A program made the position numbers and the translations under genes. A stretch of DNA of 59,351 bases from Janthinobacterium sp. UMAB-56 (lineage in GTDB: Bacteria; Pseudomonadota; Gammaproteobacteria; Burkholderiales; Burkholderiaceae_D): NCBI RefSeq assembly GCF_900095265.1, contig NZ_LT607667.1, positions 1 through 59,351 of the forward strand, given 5' to 3'. The notes below the pieces were generated by a model, which worked only from the letters and a program-made list of their open reading frames with translations, had not been told where the DNA came from and made no database searches. Positions 44,463-54,300 of this stretch are shown one piece after another; position 1 is the first letter of the stretch, and every line of letters begins with the position of its first letter.

Positions 44463-45567
44463 TCAACTGGCCTGCGAGTTGCATGAGGGCCGGGCTGGCC
44501 GGGGTTTCATGGCAGATGAAAACGTGCTGGTACTGGCCAGGGGCCACGTTGTACAGGTAATTGGCGATGCCTTCGCCGTAATTGTCGTCGCAGCGGACGA
44601 TCTGGCCGACGGAGCCCCAGGACAAAATCGGCGAGCGCGTGGTCGATTGCACCACCACGTTCCTGCCCAGCGCTTCGAGTTCGCGCGCCAGCAAGAACGA
44701 GGGGTGCATGAATTCGCCCGTGCCCAGCACCAGCACGGAGTCGCCGGCGCCGATTTCCTGTGCCAGTTGCACCGCCAGGCCTTGCGGCGGGCTCAAGGCG
44801 CGTCCCACGCCGATGCGTCCGAACGCGGGGCTGGCGCCCCGTTCCTCGTTGGCTTCGAAGCGCTGCGCGCTGGCCGCTATCGGAGCCGGTGCATCGCCGG
44901 CCTGGAAGGCGTAGTGGCCGGAGAGCGCCGCGCCTACGCTGGTGGGCAGGCCGAAACGCTGCGTCAGGCCCGCGTTGGCGGCCTGGCCCATGAAATTGGT
45001 GATCACGCCCAGGTGCAGTTTTTCCAGCTGAGGATAGCGTGCGCGGCACACTTGCACCAGGTTGGCGAAGGTGTTGCCGGTCGACGCTTCATCGTCGATC
45101 AGCACCAGGCTGCGGGCCGTGGAAAACAGCGCGCTGGCAGTGTCGGACAAATGCAGAAACTGGCGCGGCGCGTGGCTGTGCGATTCCTCGAATTCGAAGA
45201 AGGGCACGCTGCCCACGCGGTAGCGTGAGCTGTGTAAAAACAGCGCCTTGCAGGAAGAGCCGGGATTGGCGCGCAGCCAGGCTTCGAACACGCCCTGGCC
45301 CAGGCCGACGGCTGTTTCCGCCATGGCGATGAAGACCACGGGGCCGGGCAGGCTGGGGGGAATCTGCGCGGCCAGGTCGTCGTGGATGGCTTGCATGGCG
45401 CGCGGCGTAACGGGCCAGTGCTTGCCCAGCACCTTGGACAGGAACAGGAAGCCGCGCTTGGCGTTGGCGCGCGCGGCAAAGCCGATCAGCCAGTCCAGCG
45501 GAAAGCGCGCCTCGTCCACTTTCAAGGTCAGCTCGCCCGTGGGCATCTGCTGCTTGACGAGGTTCAT
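44404..45567 (-). CDS. Phosphoribosyltransferase with C-terminal TRSP domain, Ter module
   Basis: A 387-residue protein with a type-I PRTase core: PRPP loop LVLIDDEASTGNTFANL (154-170) and MAETAVGLGQ before it. The C-terminal ~120 residues (VGRALSPPQGLAVQLAQEI and GTGEFMHPSFLLARELE) fit the TRSP domain that accompanies this PRTase in ter operons. It should transfer a ribose-phosphate group in the unknown biosynthesis. Its start overlaps the ATP-grasp gene by 4 bases. Confidence 0.85.
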   Translation of the reverse strand: MNLVKQQMPTGELTLKVDEARFPLDWLIGFAARANAKRGFLFLSKVLGKHWPVTPRAMQAIHDDLAAQIPPSLPGPVVFIAMAETAVGLGQGVFEAWLRANPGSSCKALFLHSSRYRVGSVPFFEFEESHSHAPRQFLHLSDTASALFSTARSLVLIDDEASTGNTFANLVQVCRARYPQLEKLHLGVITNFMGQAANAGLTQRFGLPTSVGAALSGHYAFQAGDAPAPIAASAQRFEANEERGASPAFGRIGVGRALSPPQGLAVQLAQEIGAGDSVLVLGTGEFMHPSFLLARELEALGRNVVVQSTTRSPILSWGSVGQIVRCDDNYGEGIANYLYNVAPGQYQHVFICHETPASPALMQLAGQLNGRLFHFQSETKIEEIPVC

Positions 45568-46601
45568 GGCAGCTCCACGGCGTAGGCGGCTTCGCCCACG
45601 CGCATGCCTTCGTGGATGGCGGGCACAGTGAGCTTGTCAAAGCCCTGGTCGAAGCCGGCCAGCGCCAGGTAGGGCAGGTTGGGACCTGCCGCGCAAGCCA
45701 TGCCGATGCCGCCCGACATGCGCGGGTTGATTTCCAACAAAGCCAGGCCATTCGCGCCGACGCGGAACTGAATGTTGAAGACGCCGTTCAGGCGGTAGTC
45801 ACGTGCCAGTTTTTCGCAGGCTGCCAGCAAGTCGGCGCGCAGTTCGATCAGCTGGCCGCTGCCGCCCGTGTGCAGCTTCTTGCGCGGCACGGCGCAAATG
45901 AGCTTGCCCTGCTCGGCCACGCAGTCGGCGCTGTATTCGTGGCCATCGAGGTATTCCATCAGCAGCAGGGTCTTGAAAGACGCCATCTGCGCCAGGCCGT
46001 TGCGCAACTCTTGCGCATTGACCTGATAGGCGGCGCCGGCCAGCAGCAACTGGGCGCTCGAGCGCTCTTCATCGAGCACGGCAAAGCCCAGGCCATACAC
46101 GGATTCCGAGGGCTTGATGCACAGTTTGCGATGCAGCGGGCGCAGCTCGGCGTAGGCGGCGTCGTATTCCTCGATGGTCGTCACGGCGCGGTAGTCGGCC
46201 GGGCGCGCCATGGGCAGATCGAGGCCGTCGCAGAAGCGCGCCTTGTCATGCATCAGGTTCAGCGTCTCTTCGCTGGCCACGCTGAGCACGCGCGTGCCGA
46301 GGGCGGCGAAGCGCGCGCTGGCGCTGCCGATCAGGCCCGCTTCCTTGCCGGGCCAAAAAATCGTGATGTGGCGGTCGCGGCAAAATTCCAGGCACCACTC
46401 GACATAGTTGTGCCCCGTCAGTCCCGACGGTTCGACCGCATATTCGTGGGCCGACAAGAAGGCGGCAGCATGCGCGTTCGTATTGCTGCACACGAGGTGA
46501 TAGCGGGGCACACCGCCAGTGGCGGCCATATCGGCCTCGCGGATCAGGCGCATGGCCGTGCCAACCGAGGAAAATGTTTTGTTGAACCAGACTCTTTGCA
46601 T
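45564..46601 (-). CDS. ATP-grasp ligase of the Ter module
   Basis: A 345-residue ATP-grasp enzyme related to the carbamoyl-phosphate synthase large subunit fold. The nucleotide-binding part runs from KLCIKPSESVYGLGF (near residue 160) to the metal site NIQFRVGANGLALLEINPRMSGG (near 290). ATP-grasp enzymes form amide or similar bonds through acyl-phosphates, so it may ligate an amino acid or acid group onto the PRTase product. It heads the tight block of six overlapping genes; a GC hairpin and 95 bases separate it from the AIM24-like gene. Confidence 0.85.
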   Translation of the reverse strand: MQRVWFNKTFSSVGTAMRLIREADMAATGGVPRYHLVCSNTNAHAAAFLSAHEYAVEPSGLTGHNYVEWCLEFCRDRHITIFWPGKEAGLIGSASARFAALGTRVLSVASEETLNLMHDKARFCDGLDLPMARPADYRAVTTIEEYDAAYAELRPLHRKLCIKPSESVYGLGFAVLDEERSSAQLLLAGAAYQVNAQELRNGLAQMASFKTLLLMEYLDGHEYSADCVAEQGKLICAVPRKKLHTGGSGQLIELRADLLAACEKLARDYRLNGVFNIQFRVGANGLALLEINPRMSGGIGMACAAGPNLPYLALAGFDQGFDKLTVPAIHEGMRVGEAAYAVELP

Positions 46602-46630
46602 GTACGGGGACCGGGTGGAAATAGGGGAAG

Positions 46631-46652
46631 CCGCGCGCAGGTGCGCGCGCGG
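46631..46652. repeat. GC-rich hairpin between AIM24-like and ATP-grasp genes
   Basis: CCGCGCGC and GCGCGCGG with a short loop in the 95-base spacer on the minus strand. No T run follows; it may tune expression of the biosynthetic genes or stabilise mRNA. Confidence 0.4.
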
Positions 46653-46696
46653 GGAGCTTAGCCAGAAAAACTTAACCTGGCCTTAGAGAGAGGGGA

Positions 46697-47413
46697 CTAG
46701 CCGGCCTTGCCGCTGGCCGTCCATTTTAAAAATGCGTCGCGGTTGCGCGAGCAGATAAACACTTTGCCCGAACCGGAAAAGCGCAGCACAATGCCTTCGC
46801 CGCTGGTCACGCTGTTGACGATATTGCCGAGGAAGCCGCCGATGCCGCCGCCGTTGGCGCCGCCACCCGTGGTCACGGAAATCTCGTATTTCAGGCTATT
46901 GTCCCAGCAGACGACGTGGGAATTGTCGATCACGACATCCTTGCCCGGTTCGACGTCGAGCTGGAACATGGAGCCGAAGCCCGACACCACGACTTGCCCC
47001 GTGCCTGCCGTTTCCATGACGAAGAAGCCACCCGACTGGGCGAACAGCGCGTTGCCGATGCTTTGCGTGCGCACCTTCATCTCCGTGCCCGAGGTGGCGG
47101 CGACAAAGGCGCCGTCGTTGAGCAGGTATTGGCGCGCGCCCACGTCGACCACTTCGATGGCGCCCGGCAGGGTAGGCGAGAGCAGGCAGTCGCCGCTGCC
47201 GCGCACCGCTTCGATATGCTGCTGGAAGAACGATTCGCCATTCGCGAAGCGGCGCATGATGGCGCTGCCCAAGCCGCCCGTCATCTTTCCTTTCAAGTCC
47301 AGCGCCGTTTCCATCATCACCATCGCATCGGATTCGCAATAGATGGTTTCGCCCTGCTTCATGCTGACGTGCAGGAAAGGATCGACGTCGCCCGTGACAC
47401 TAAATACTGGCAT
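46697..47413 (-). CDS. AIM24/TIGR00266 family protein
   Basis: A 238-residue all-beta protein of the AIM24 (TIGR00266) family, with Gly-rich repeats such as TGGGANGGGIGGFLG and the end VLRFSGSGKVFICSRNRDAF. Members occur often in ter and related stress loci; their molecular role is unknown. ATG 47413 follows GGAG that sits just after the terD terminator. It has no signal peptide. Confidence 0.88.
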   Translation of the reverse strand: MPVFSVTGDVDPFLHVSMKQGETIYCESDAMVMMETALDLKGKMTGGLGSAIMRRFANGESFFQQHIEAVRGSGDCLLSPTLPGAIEVVDVGARQYLLNDGAFVAATSGTEMKVRTQSIGNALFAQSGGFFVMETAGTGQVVVSGFGSMFQLDVEPGKDVVIDNSHVVCWDNSLKYEISVTTGGGANGGGIGGFLGNIVNSVTSGEGIVLRFSGSGKVFICSRNRDAFLKWTASGKAG

Positions 47414-47429
47414 GATAAATCTCCAAAAA

Positions 47430-47458
47430 AAAGCCGCCTGATGATATTCAGGCGGCTG
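47430..47458 (-). terminator. Terminator between terD and the AIM24-like gene
   Basis: AGCCGCCTGA and TCAGGCGGCT form a 10-bp stem with a 6-base loop and are followed by eight T on the minus strand. It should stop much of the transcription from terC-terD before the downstream genes, unless read-through or an internal promoter is used. Confidence 0.85.
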
Positions 47459-47477
47459 CGTTTAGCTTATGAAAAAA

Positions 47478-48053
47478 TCAAGCGTTGACGCCGAACGAGC
47501 GTGCGAGTGGGCCCAGGCCGCCATTGAAGCCCTGGCCGATGGCCTTGAACTTCCATTCGCCGTTGTGGCGGTAGATTTCGCCAAAGATCATCGCTGTTTC
47601 CGTCGAGCTGTCTTCGGACAGGTCGTAGCGGGCGATTTCTTTTTCGCCTTCCGCGTTCAGGCAGCGGATGAAGGCTTTCGAGACCATGCCGAAATTCTGG
47701 CGGCGCGCGTCGGCGTCGTGAATGGTGACGGTGATGCTGATGCGGTCGATGTCGTTTGGTACGCGTGTCAGGTCGATTTCGAGGCGCTCATCATCGCCTT
47801 CGCCTTCGCCGGTCGTGTTGTCGCCCGTGTGCACGACGGAGCCGTCGGTCGACTTCAGGTTGTTGTAGAAGATGAAGTCAGAGTCGCCACGGACTTTGCC
47901 GTCGTTCTTCAGGAGGAAAGCGCTGCCGTCAAGGTCGAAGGTGGCACCATCCGTCGAACGCGGATCCCAGCCGAGGCCGACGATGATCTTCTTCAGGTTC
48001 GGTGCTTCCTTGCTCAGGTTGACGTTGCCGCCTTTTTGCAAACTGATTGCCAT
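47478..48053 (-). CDS. terD: Tellurium resistance protein TerD
   Basis: A 191-residue TerD-domain protein beginning [13 protein letters not shown]. Conserved Ca-binding residues lie in [19 protein letters not shown] and [14 protein letters not shown]; the end is the typical [21 protein letters not shown]. TerD proteins associate with TerC at the inner membrane and give resistance to tellurite, phage or other stress. ATG 48053 is chosen; the upstream frame extension is not family-like. Confidence 0.94.
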   Translation of the reverse strand: MAISLQKGGNVNLSKEAPNLKKIIVGLGWDPRSTDGATFDLDGSAFLLKNDGKVRGDSDFIFYNNLKSTDGSVVHTGDNTTGEGEGDDERLEIDLTRVPNDIDRISITVTIHDADARRQNFGMVSKAFIRCLNAEGEKEIARYDLSEDSSTETAMIFGEIYRHNGEWKFKAIGQGFNGGLGPLARSFGVNA

Positions 48054-48153
48054 GTGGTGCTCCTTTTCAATAAATAACTCAAACATGCCTTCATGGGATG
48101 AGCGCAAGGCGCTCGTGCCATTACTCTCTCAATTGGGGGCGGAACCCCCGATT

Positions 48154-49233
48154 TCAAGCTTGTGCCGCGTGCCGTTTGCGATAACGCAGGGACGACCACA
48201 GCGAGACCAGGATGAAAGCCACGCCCGACAGGCCCGTGAACCACTCCGGAATATGGTACTTGACGGACGCCAGCATGATCAAGGCGAGGATGCCGATCGC
48301 ATAATGGGCGCCGTGCTCCAGGTAGACGAATTCGTCCAGGGTGCCCTTGTGCACCAGGAACACCGTCATCGAGCGCACGAACATGGCGCCGATGGCAAGG
48401 CCCAGCATGATGATGACGACGTCGTTGGTGATGGCAAAGGCGCCGATCACGCCGTCAAAGCTGAACGAGGCATCCAGCACTTCCAGGTACAGGAAGCCGC
48501 CGATGCTGCCGCGCGCCACCGTTTTGACGAGATCGCCATTGCCGCTTTTGGCTGGCGCGGCGCCTTCTTCGTCATCCTGCAAGTCCGGTTCGCCTTCTTC
48601 CAGCAAGCCGCTGATCCAGTTCACGCCGATATACACGGCGATGCCGACGATGCCCGAGGCCAGCACGCTGTATTTTTCTTCCGCAGGACCCATCGCCACG
48701 CAGGCGGCCACGGCGCCCATGGTGATCAGCACGGCCAGGCTTTCAGTGCCCAGCGCATTGACTTTTTCCTCGGCCCAGCCCAGCCAGTGCAATTCCTTTT
48801 CGTCGTCGAACAGGAAGTTCAGGAACACCAGCAGCAGAAAGGCGCCGCCGAAGGCCGCCACCTGCGCGTGGTTGTCCGTCAGGTGCTTGGCATACACATC
48901 CGGCGTCGTGGTGGCCATGGTCCACACATCGACCAGGCCCAGGCCCGTGGCCACCGAGACGATGACCAGCGGGAACAGCAGCCGCATGCCGAAGACGGCC
49001 ACGAGGATACCGACCGTCAAGAACAGTTTTTGCCAGAAGGCATTCCAGTGACGCAAGACCGAGGCATTCACCACGGCATTGTCGAATGACAGCGACACTT
49101 CCATGACGCCCAGCACGCCCGTGATCCACAGCGCCTGGATCAAGCCGGACATGCCGCCATGGCTGTAACCCCACCAGCCCGACACCGCCATCAGGACAAA
49201 AGTGACTAAAAAGGAAATTCTGAAATGCCGCAT
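48154..49233 (-). CDS. terC: TerC-like integral membrane protein (DUF475)
   Basis: A 359-residue inner membrane protein with about nine hydrophobic segments, of the DUF475/TerC superfamily. Two membrane motifs carry conserved aspartates that may bind metal: SLSFDNAVVNASVL near residue 50 and DASFSFDGVIGAFAIT near residue 255. It has an acidic cytoplasmic loop (EEGEPDLQDDEEG). TerC relatives export manganese or act with TerD at the membrane. It is first in the ter transcript, facing a PAP2-like gene across 244 bases that contain a strong palindrome. Confidence 0.88.
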   Translation of the reverse strand: MRHFRISFLVTFVLMAVSGWWGYSHGGMSGLIQALWITGVLGVMEVSLSFDNAVVNASVLRHWNAFWQKLFLTVGILVAVFGMRLLFPLVIVSVATGLGLVDVWTMATTTPDVYAKHLTDNHAQVAAFGGAFLLLVFLNFLFDDEKELHWLGWAEEKVNALGTESLAVLITMGAVAACVAMGPAEEKYSVLASGIVGIAVYIGVNWISGLLEEGEPDLQDDEEGAAPAKSGNGDLVKTVARGSIGGFLYLEVLDASFSFDGVIGAFAITNDVVIIMLGLAIGAMFVRSMTVFLVHKGTLDEFVYLEHGAHYAIGILALIMLASVKYHIPEWFTGLSGVAFILVSLWSSLRYRKRHAAQA

Positions 49234-49302
49234 GAGGACCCCGTTGCAAGTGTGAAAGACGTTTGATTATCCGCGCCGCTGTGCGCGCCGCACTCAGTGT
49301 TG

Positions 49303-49324
49303 ATATACGTCAATTGTTGTATAT
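49303..49324. promoter_or_regulatory. 22-bp palindrome upstream of terC, candidate operator
   Basis: ATATACGTCAATTGTTGTATAT is palindromic at 18 of 22 positions: ATATAC and GTATAT ends around a CAATTG centre. It lies 70-91 bases upstream of the terC start in an AT-rich stretch between the divergent terC and PAP2-like genes, the expected place for a dimeric regulator of either gene. Confidence 0.6.
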
Positions 49325-49477
49325 GCCATGATTTTATATTAGTTGCCGCCGGGAGCTGCGTTTTTTAGGCTGACGCCAGACAGTTTTGCTGGCGCGGACG
49401 ATCTGCGATAATTGCGGCGCGCCCCTCCGGCCGCCGCAGTCTTTTGCACACTCTATACATATAAGAAGGAATACCCC

Positions 49478-49903
49478 GTGGATATCGCTTACCTCGTCAC
49501 GCCCCTGATCACCTGGATCCTGGTCGGACCGATCAAATTCCTGATCAACAGTGTCCGCACGCGGCAATGGGCGTTCGGCCTGGTCGGCAATGGCGGCTTT
49601 CCCAGCAACCATAGCGCCGTCGTTTCCAGCATGGCAACCCTGATTGCCTTGCGCGAAGGCATAGGCCATCCCGCCTTCGGCGTGGCAGTGACTTTGGCCT
49701 TCATCGTCATCATCGACGCCAACAGCTTGCGCCAGCACGTGGGCAAGCAGGCCGCGGCCATCAACCGACTGGCCGGGGAAGCGGCCAGCGCCGCGCACAA
49801 GACCTTGCGCGAGCGCATGGGCCATACCCTGGTGGAAATCGCCGGCGGCCTGTGCACGGGCGTGGCCATCGGTTTCCTGGTCAACACCATTTTTGGCCGC
49901 TAA
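49478..49903 (+). CDS. Divergent PAP2-family membrane protein
   Basis: A 141-residue membrane protein of the divergent PAP2 (DUF212) family. It has about four hydrophobic segments and the family motifs GGFPSNHSA (~44-52) and RQHVGKQAAAIN (~85-96), which carry the phosphatase-like residues. Relatives may act on lipid phosphates. The start is GTG 49478 after an AAGAAGGA ribosome binding site; the longer frame upstream has no such site. It is divergent from the ter locus. Confidence 0.85.
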   Translation: MDIAYLVTPLITWILVGPIKFLINSVRTRQWAFGLVGNGGFPSNHSAVVSSMATLIALREGIGHPAFGVAVTLAFIVIIDANSLRQHVGKQAAAINRLAGEAASAAHKTLRERMGHTLVEIAGGLCTGVAIGFLVNTIFGR

Positions 49904-49917
49904 GTTCGCTTCCCCTG

Positions 49918-49956
49918 AAACGCAAGACCCCGCTTGAAGGCGGGGTTTTGCGTTTC
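49918..49956 (+). terminator. Terminator after the PAP2-like gene
   Basis: AAACGCAAGACCCCGC and GCGGGGTTTTGCGTTT form a 16-base imperfect stem around a 6-base loop, with an internal T run. Confidence 0.82.
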
Positions 49957-50143
49957 AGGGCGTAAAAACTACGTTTCATCCATTGATTAAGGCATTACAG
50001 GAAACGGCCGATTGACATGCCCGGACACGCTCATGGATACTTTGGCGCTTGTGGTTTTAATAAAAAATAAATGCCTGCTACAGCCTGCTACCCTATCCGG
50101 GGAGCCGGGACGCTAGCGGTGCTATCTATCCGGAGAATTACCC

Positions 50144-51322
50144 ATGTTGCGCAAAACCCTGCTTGTTCTGGCAATTGCTTCTGTCCTGGCCGCCTGCGGC
50201 AAAGAGTCCAAAGATCCTGGCAAAGGCACTGGCAACGGGGGCAAGGATGAGACGGCCAGCGCCGCCGTCAATCTGCTGGTATCGCCGGAAGACCTGCTGA
50301 CCATACAGAGCAATGCGCTGGCATCGGGTCCCGTCATCACCGGTTCCGTGCAGCCCGAGCGCAACGCGGACTTGCGCGCCGAAGTGTCGGCCGTGGTGAT
50401 CCAGGTCATGAAGGAAAATGGCGAGGTCGTCAAGCGGGGCGACGTGCTGGTGCGGCTGGACGAAACGTCCATCCGCGACAGCCTCAATTCGGCCGAAGAA
50501 GCCAGCCGTGCCGCCGGCCAGGTGCTGGAGCAGTCCGAACGCATGTTCCAGCGCATGAAAACCCTGCGCGCCTCGGGCATGACGTCGACGCAGGCGCTGG
50601 AAGACGCGGAAATTCGCCGCAACAATGCGCAAAGCGATTTGTCCGCCGCGAAGAGCCGCGCCGCCCAGGCGCGCCAGCAGTTGCAGCGCACCCTCGTGCG
50701 CGCGCCGTTTGACGGCATCGTGAGCGAGCGCAAGGTGTCGAATGGCGATACGGCGCAAATCGGCAAGGAATTGATCAAGGTCATCGATCCAACCAGCATG
50801 CGCCTGGAAGGCCTGGTGTCGGCCGACAAGATCGGCATCGTCAAGGTGGGCCAGCCCGTGCTGTTCCGCATCAATGGTTATCCGGGCCAGGATTTCTCGG
50901 GCAAGGTGCGCCGGGTCGATCCTGCCGCCAACGCCGTCACGCGCCAGGTGGCCGTGCTGGTCGATTTCAATGACAAGGAACAACCGCGCGTGGCCGGGCT
51001 GTATGCGGAAGGGCGCATCGAGACAGACAGCATCAGTGCGCTGATGATACCCGACTCGGCCCTGGTGAAGGCGGGCGACGTGACGTACACGTGGAAAGTC
51101 AAGGACAAGGCTTTGCATAAAGTCACACTGCGCATCGGCGCGCGCGATGTGCGCACGGGCCAGTGGGAAGTGCAAAGCGGCCTGGCCAGCGGCGACACCG
51201 TGCTGCGCACGCCCGGTTCGACCTTCAAGGATGGGCAGAAAGTGGAATTGACGGCCGGCAAGACCGCGCCGGCCGCCGCCATGGCCAGCAGCAGCGCCGC
51301 CGTTGCCGGTAAAGGAAACTAA
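50144..51322 (+). CDS. RND efflux periplasmic adaptor lipoprotein
   Basis: A 392-residue membrane fusion protein with a lipoprotein signal (lipobox LAAC, C18). It contains the split lipoyl-like motif (VVIQVMKENGEVVKRGDVLVRLDE, then VRAPFDGIV), an alpha-hairpin (~115-195), beta-barrel and membrane-proximal domains. ATG 50144 follows GGAG at good spacing. It partners the RND pump that starts 3 bases later; no outer membrane duct gene is present, so it may share a TolC or NodT-type duct. Confidence 0.92.
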   Translation: MLRKTLLVLAIASVLAACGKESKDPGKGTGNGGKDETASAAVNLLVSPEDLLTIQSNALASGPVITGSVQPERNADLRAEVSAVVIQVMKENGEVVKRGDVLVRLDETSIRDSLNSAEEASRAAGQVLEQSERMFQRMKTLRASGMTSTQALEDAEIRRNNAQSDLSAAKSRAAQARQQLQRTLVRAPFDGIVSERKVSNGDTAQIGKELIKVIDPTSMRLEGLVSADKIGIVKVGQPVLFRINGYPGQDFSGKVRRVDPAANAVTRQVAVLVDFNDKEQPRVAGLYAEGRIETDSISALMIPDSALVKAGDVTYTWKVKDKALHKVTLRIGARDVRTGQWEVQSGLASGDTVLRTPGSTFKDGQKVELTAGKTAPAAAMASSSAAVAGKGN

Positions 51323-51325
51323 GCC

Positions 51326-54300
51326 ATGTTCCTTTCCGATTTCAGTATCAAGCGGCCCACCGCCACCATTGTCCTGATCCTGGCCATGATGTGCGTCGGC
51401 TTGCTGGCGCTCAAAAAACTGCGCGTCAACCAGAACCCGGACGTCGAAGTGCCCTTCATCGTCGTCAGCATTCCTTACCCTGGCGCCTCGCCCGATACGG
51501 TCGAGCGCGAAGTGGTGAACCGCCTGGAAAAATCGTTGCAGAGCATTTCCGGCGTGACCGAAGTCAACAGCGATTCGAATGAAGGTTCGGCCAGCATCTT
51601 CCTGAAGTTTTCCTTCAATACCAATTTGATCGAAGCGTCCGACAATATCCGCAATGCGATTGCCGCCGTGCGCTACAAGTTGCCGACGGAAATGCGCGAG
51701 CCTATCTTGCAGCGCATCGACCCGGCTGCCGAGCCGATCATGCAACTGGCCCTGTCGTCGAATTCGCAAAGCCATGCGGAAATTTCGCGCCTGGCCGAGG
51801 ACGTCCTGTCTGACCGCTTCCGCACCGTCGATGGCGTGGCGCTGGTCAACGTGGGCGGTTCGCTCAAGCGCGAACTGTCCGTGCTGCTGCGGGCGGAAAA
51901 ATTGCGTGAGTACAATGTGTCCGTCAGCGACGTCGTCACCGCCTTGCGCAATCAGAACACGAATGCGCCCGTGGGCAAGGTGCGCGGCATCCTGGACGAA
52001 AAAAGTATCCGCCTCGTCGGCCGCATCGAGTCGCCTGCCGACTTCGAGAAAGTGGTGATCAAGCGCCGCGGCGAGGAAATCGTGCGCCTGGCCCAAGTGG
52101 CCACCATCCAGGATGGCTTTGCCGAAGTCAACAGCCTGAGCATGCGCAGCGGCAAGCCCAACGTGGGCATGTCGATCACCCGCGTGCGTGACGCCTCCAC
52201 CGTCAGCGTGGCCAACAAGATCCGCGACATGGTGGCGGAAATTAACAAGACCTTGCCGAAAGGCACGATCCTGCAAGTGACGCGCGACGGCGGCGAAAAC
52301 GCCCAGCATAGCCTGAATAATGTGATCGAATCGCTGGTGCTGGGCGCCGTGCTGACGATTTTCGTCGTCTACGCTTTCTTGAACTCGTGGCGTTCGACCC
52401 TGATCACGGCGCTGAGCCTGCCAACGTCCGTGATTGCCGCCTTCATTGCCGTTTGGCTGTGCGGCTTTACCCTGAACTTCATGACCCTGCTTGGCCTGTC
52501 GCTGGCCATCGGCGTGCTGATCGATGATGCCATCGTGGTGCGCGAAAACATCGTGCGCCACATGCAGATGGGCAAGGACCGCCGCACGGCCGCGCTGGAA
52601 GGCACGGCCGAGATCGGCATGGCCGTGGCCGCCACGACCTTCTCCATCATCGCCGTCTTCATTCCCGTGGCCTTCATGCCCGGCATCTCTGGCGAATGGT
52701 TCCGCCCGTTTGCCTTGACGGTGACGTGTTCGGTGCTGGTCAGCCTGGGCATCTCGTTTACGCTCGATCCCATGCTGTCGGCCTACTGGGGCGACCCGGT
52801 CGAGGAACACTCGGCGCCGAAAAAAGGTATCGGCCGCGTGCTGGAAAAATTCAACCACTGGTTCGACCACCAGGCCGACCGTTATGGCCGCGTGATTGCC
52901 TGGGCACTGCATCACCGCCGCTGGATGGCTGTCATCGCTTTCGGCAGCCTGGTGGGCGCCATCGCCCTGCACGCCACGCATGGCGGCACGAGTTTCTTGC
53001 CGGCATCTGATTCGGGTAACTTGATGATCAATGTCCGCACGCCTTCGTCGAGCAGCATCGAGTATTCGCGTTTGAAACTGGAAGCGGCGGCCGTGCTGGC
53101 GCGCACCTTGCCTGAAACCAAGGATACCAATAGCTCGATCAATGCGGGCGGTGGCAGAGTGTATGTCGACATCGGCAAGCGCAACACCCGCAAGCGCTCG
53201 GCCAAGGAAATCGCCGTCGAGCTGCGCGAGAAAATGTCGCGCCTGGTGGGCGCCGAATACGTGGTGCAGGATGACTTGAGCAATGGTTCGCAAAAACCGA
53301 TCCAGGTGGAATTTACGGGTCCGGATTCGCGCAAGCTGATGGCCATCACGAATGCCTACATGGACAAGCTGCGCGCCATTCCCGGTGCCGTCGACGTGGG
53401 CCTGTCCGAGCAAGACCCGAAGAACGAGCTGCAGATTGAGCTCAACCGTGGCCTGGCCAATTCGATGGGCATTTCCGTCAATGATGCGGCGCAATCGTTG
53501 CGCGTGGCGTTTGCCGGCGTGGAAGTGGGCGACTGGGTCGATCCGACGGGTGAAACGCGCGATGTGGCCGTGCGCCTGCATCCCGATGACCGCGTGGCGT
53601 CGGAAAACATCGAGCGCCTGCCGATCAGCGTGACGGGCACGTCGCAAATGGTGCCGCTCGACCAGATCGCCACCATTACCATGGGCAAAGGCCCGTCCGG
53701 CATCGAGCACAAGAATGGCAAGCGCACGATTACCGTGTCGGCCAATGCGCAAGGCCGCTCGAACGGCGAAGTGACGACCGACGCCATGAAACTGGCCAAG
53801 TCCATCGACTTCCCGCCCGGCTACGGCCTGGCGCTCGGCGGCGCCGGCCAGGACCAGCAAGAGCTGTTCACGGAAATGCTGATCGCGTTGGTGATGGGCA
53901 TCGGCCTGATGTATTTGATCCTGGTGATGCAGTTTGGTTCATTCACCGCGCCCGTGGCCGTGATGATGTCCTTGCCGCTGAGTCTGATCGGTGTCGTGGT
54001 GGCGCTGGTGATCACGAATAACACCCTCAATCTGATGAGCTTTATCGGCATCATCATGCTGATGGGTCTGGTCGCCAAGAACGCCATCTTGCTGCTCGAC
54101 GCGGCGCGCAAGCGCGAAGAAGAGGGCCATGGCCGCGAAGACGCGCTGATGTATGCAGGCCGCATGCGTTTGCGTCCCATCCTGATGACGACGTTTGCCC
54201 TGATCGCCGGCATGTTCCCCGTGGCGCTGGGCTTGGGCGAAGGCGGCGAGTTCTACCGTCCTTTGGCGATCGCCATCATCGGCGGTACCATCACCTCGAC

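Noticed and set aside
49478..49903. Possible phage or integrated element near the PAP2-like gene
   Set aside because: No integrase, attachment duplications or change in base composition seen.
50138..53860. 1240-codon open frame antisense to the RND operon
   Set aside because: Composition is Arg/His/Gly-rich and without domains, typical of the complement of a GC-rich gene; the sense strand encodes clear adaptor and pump proteins.
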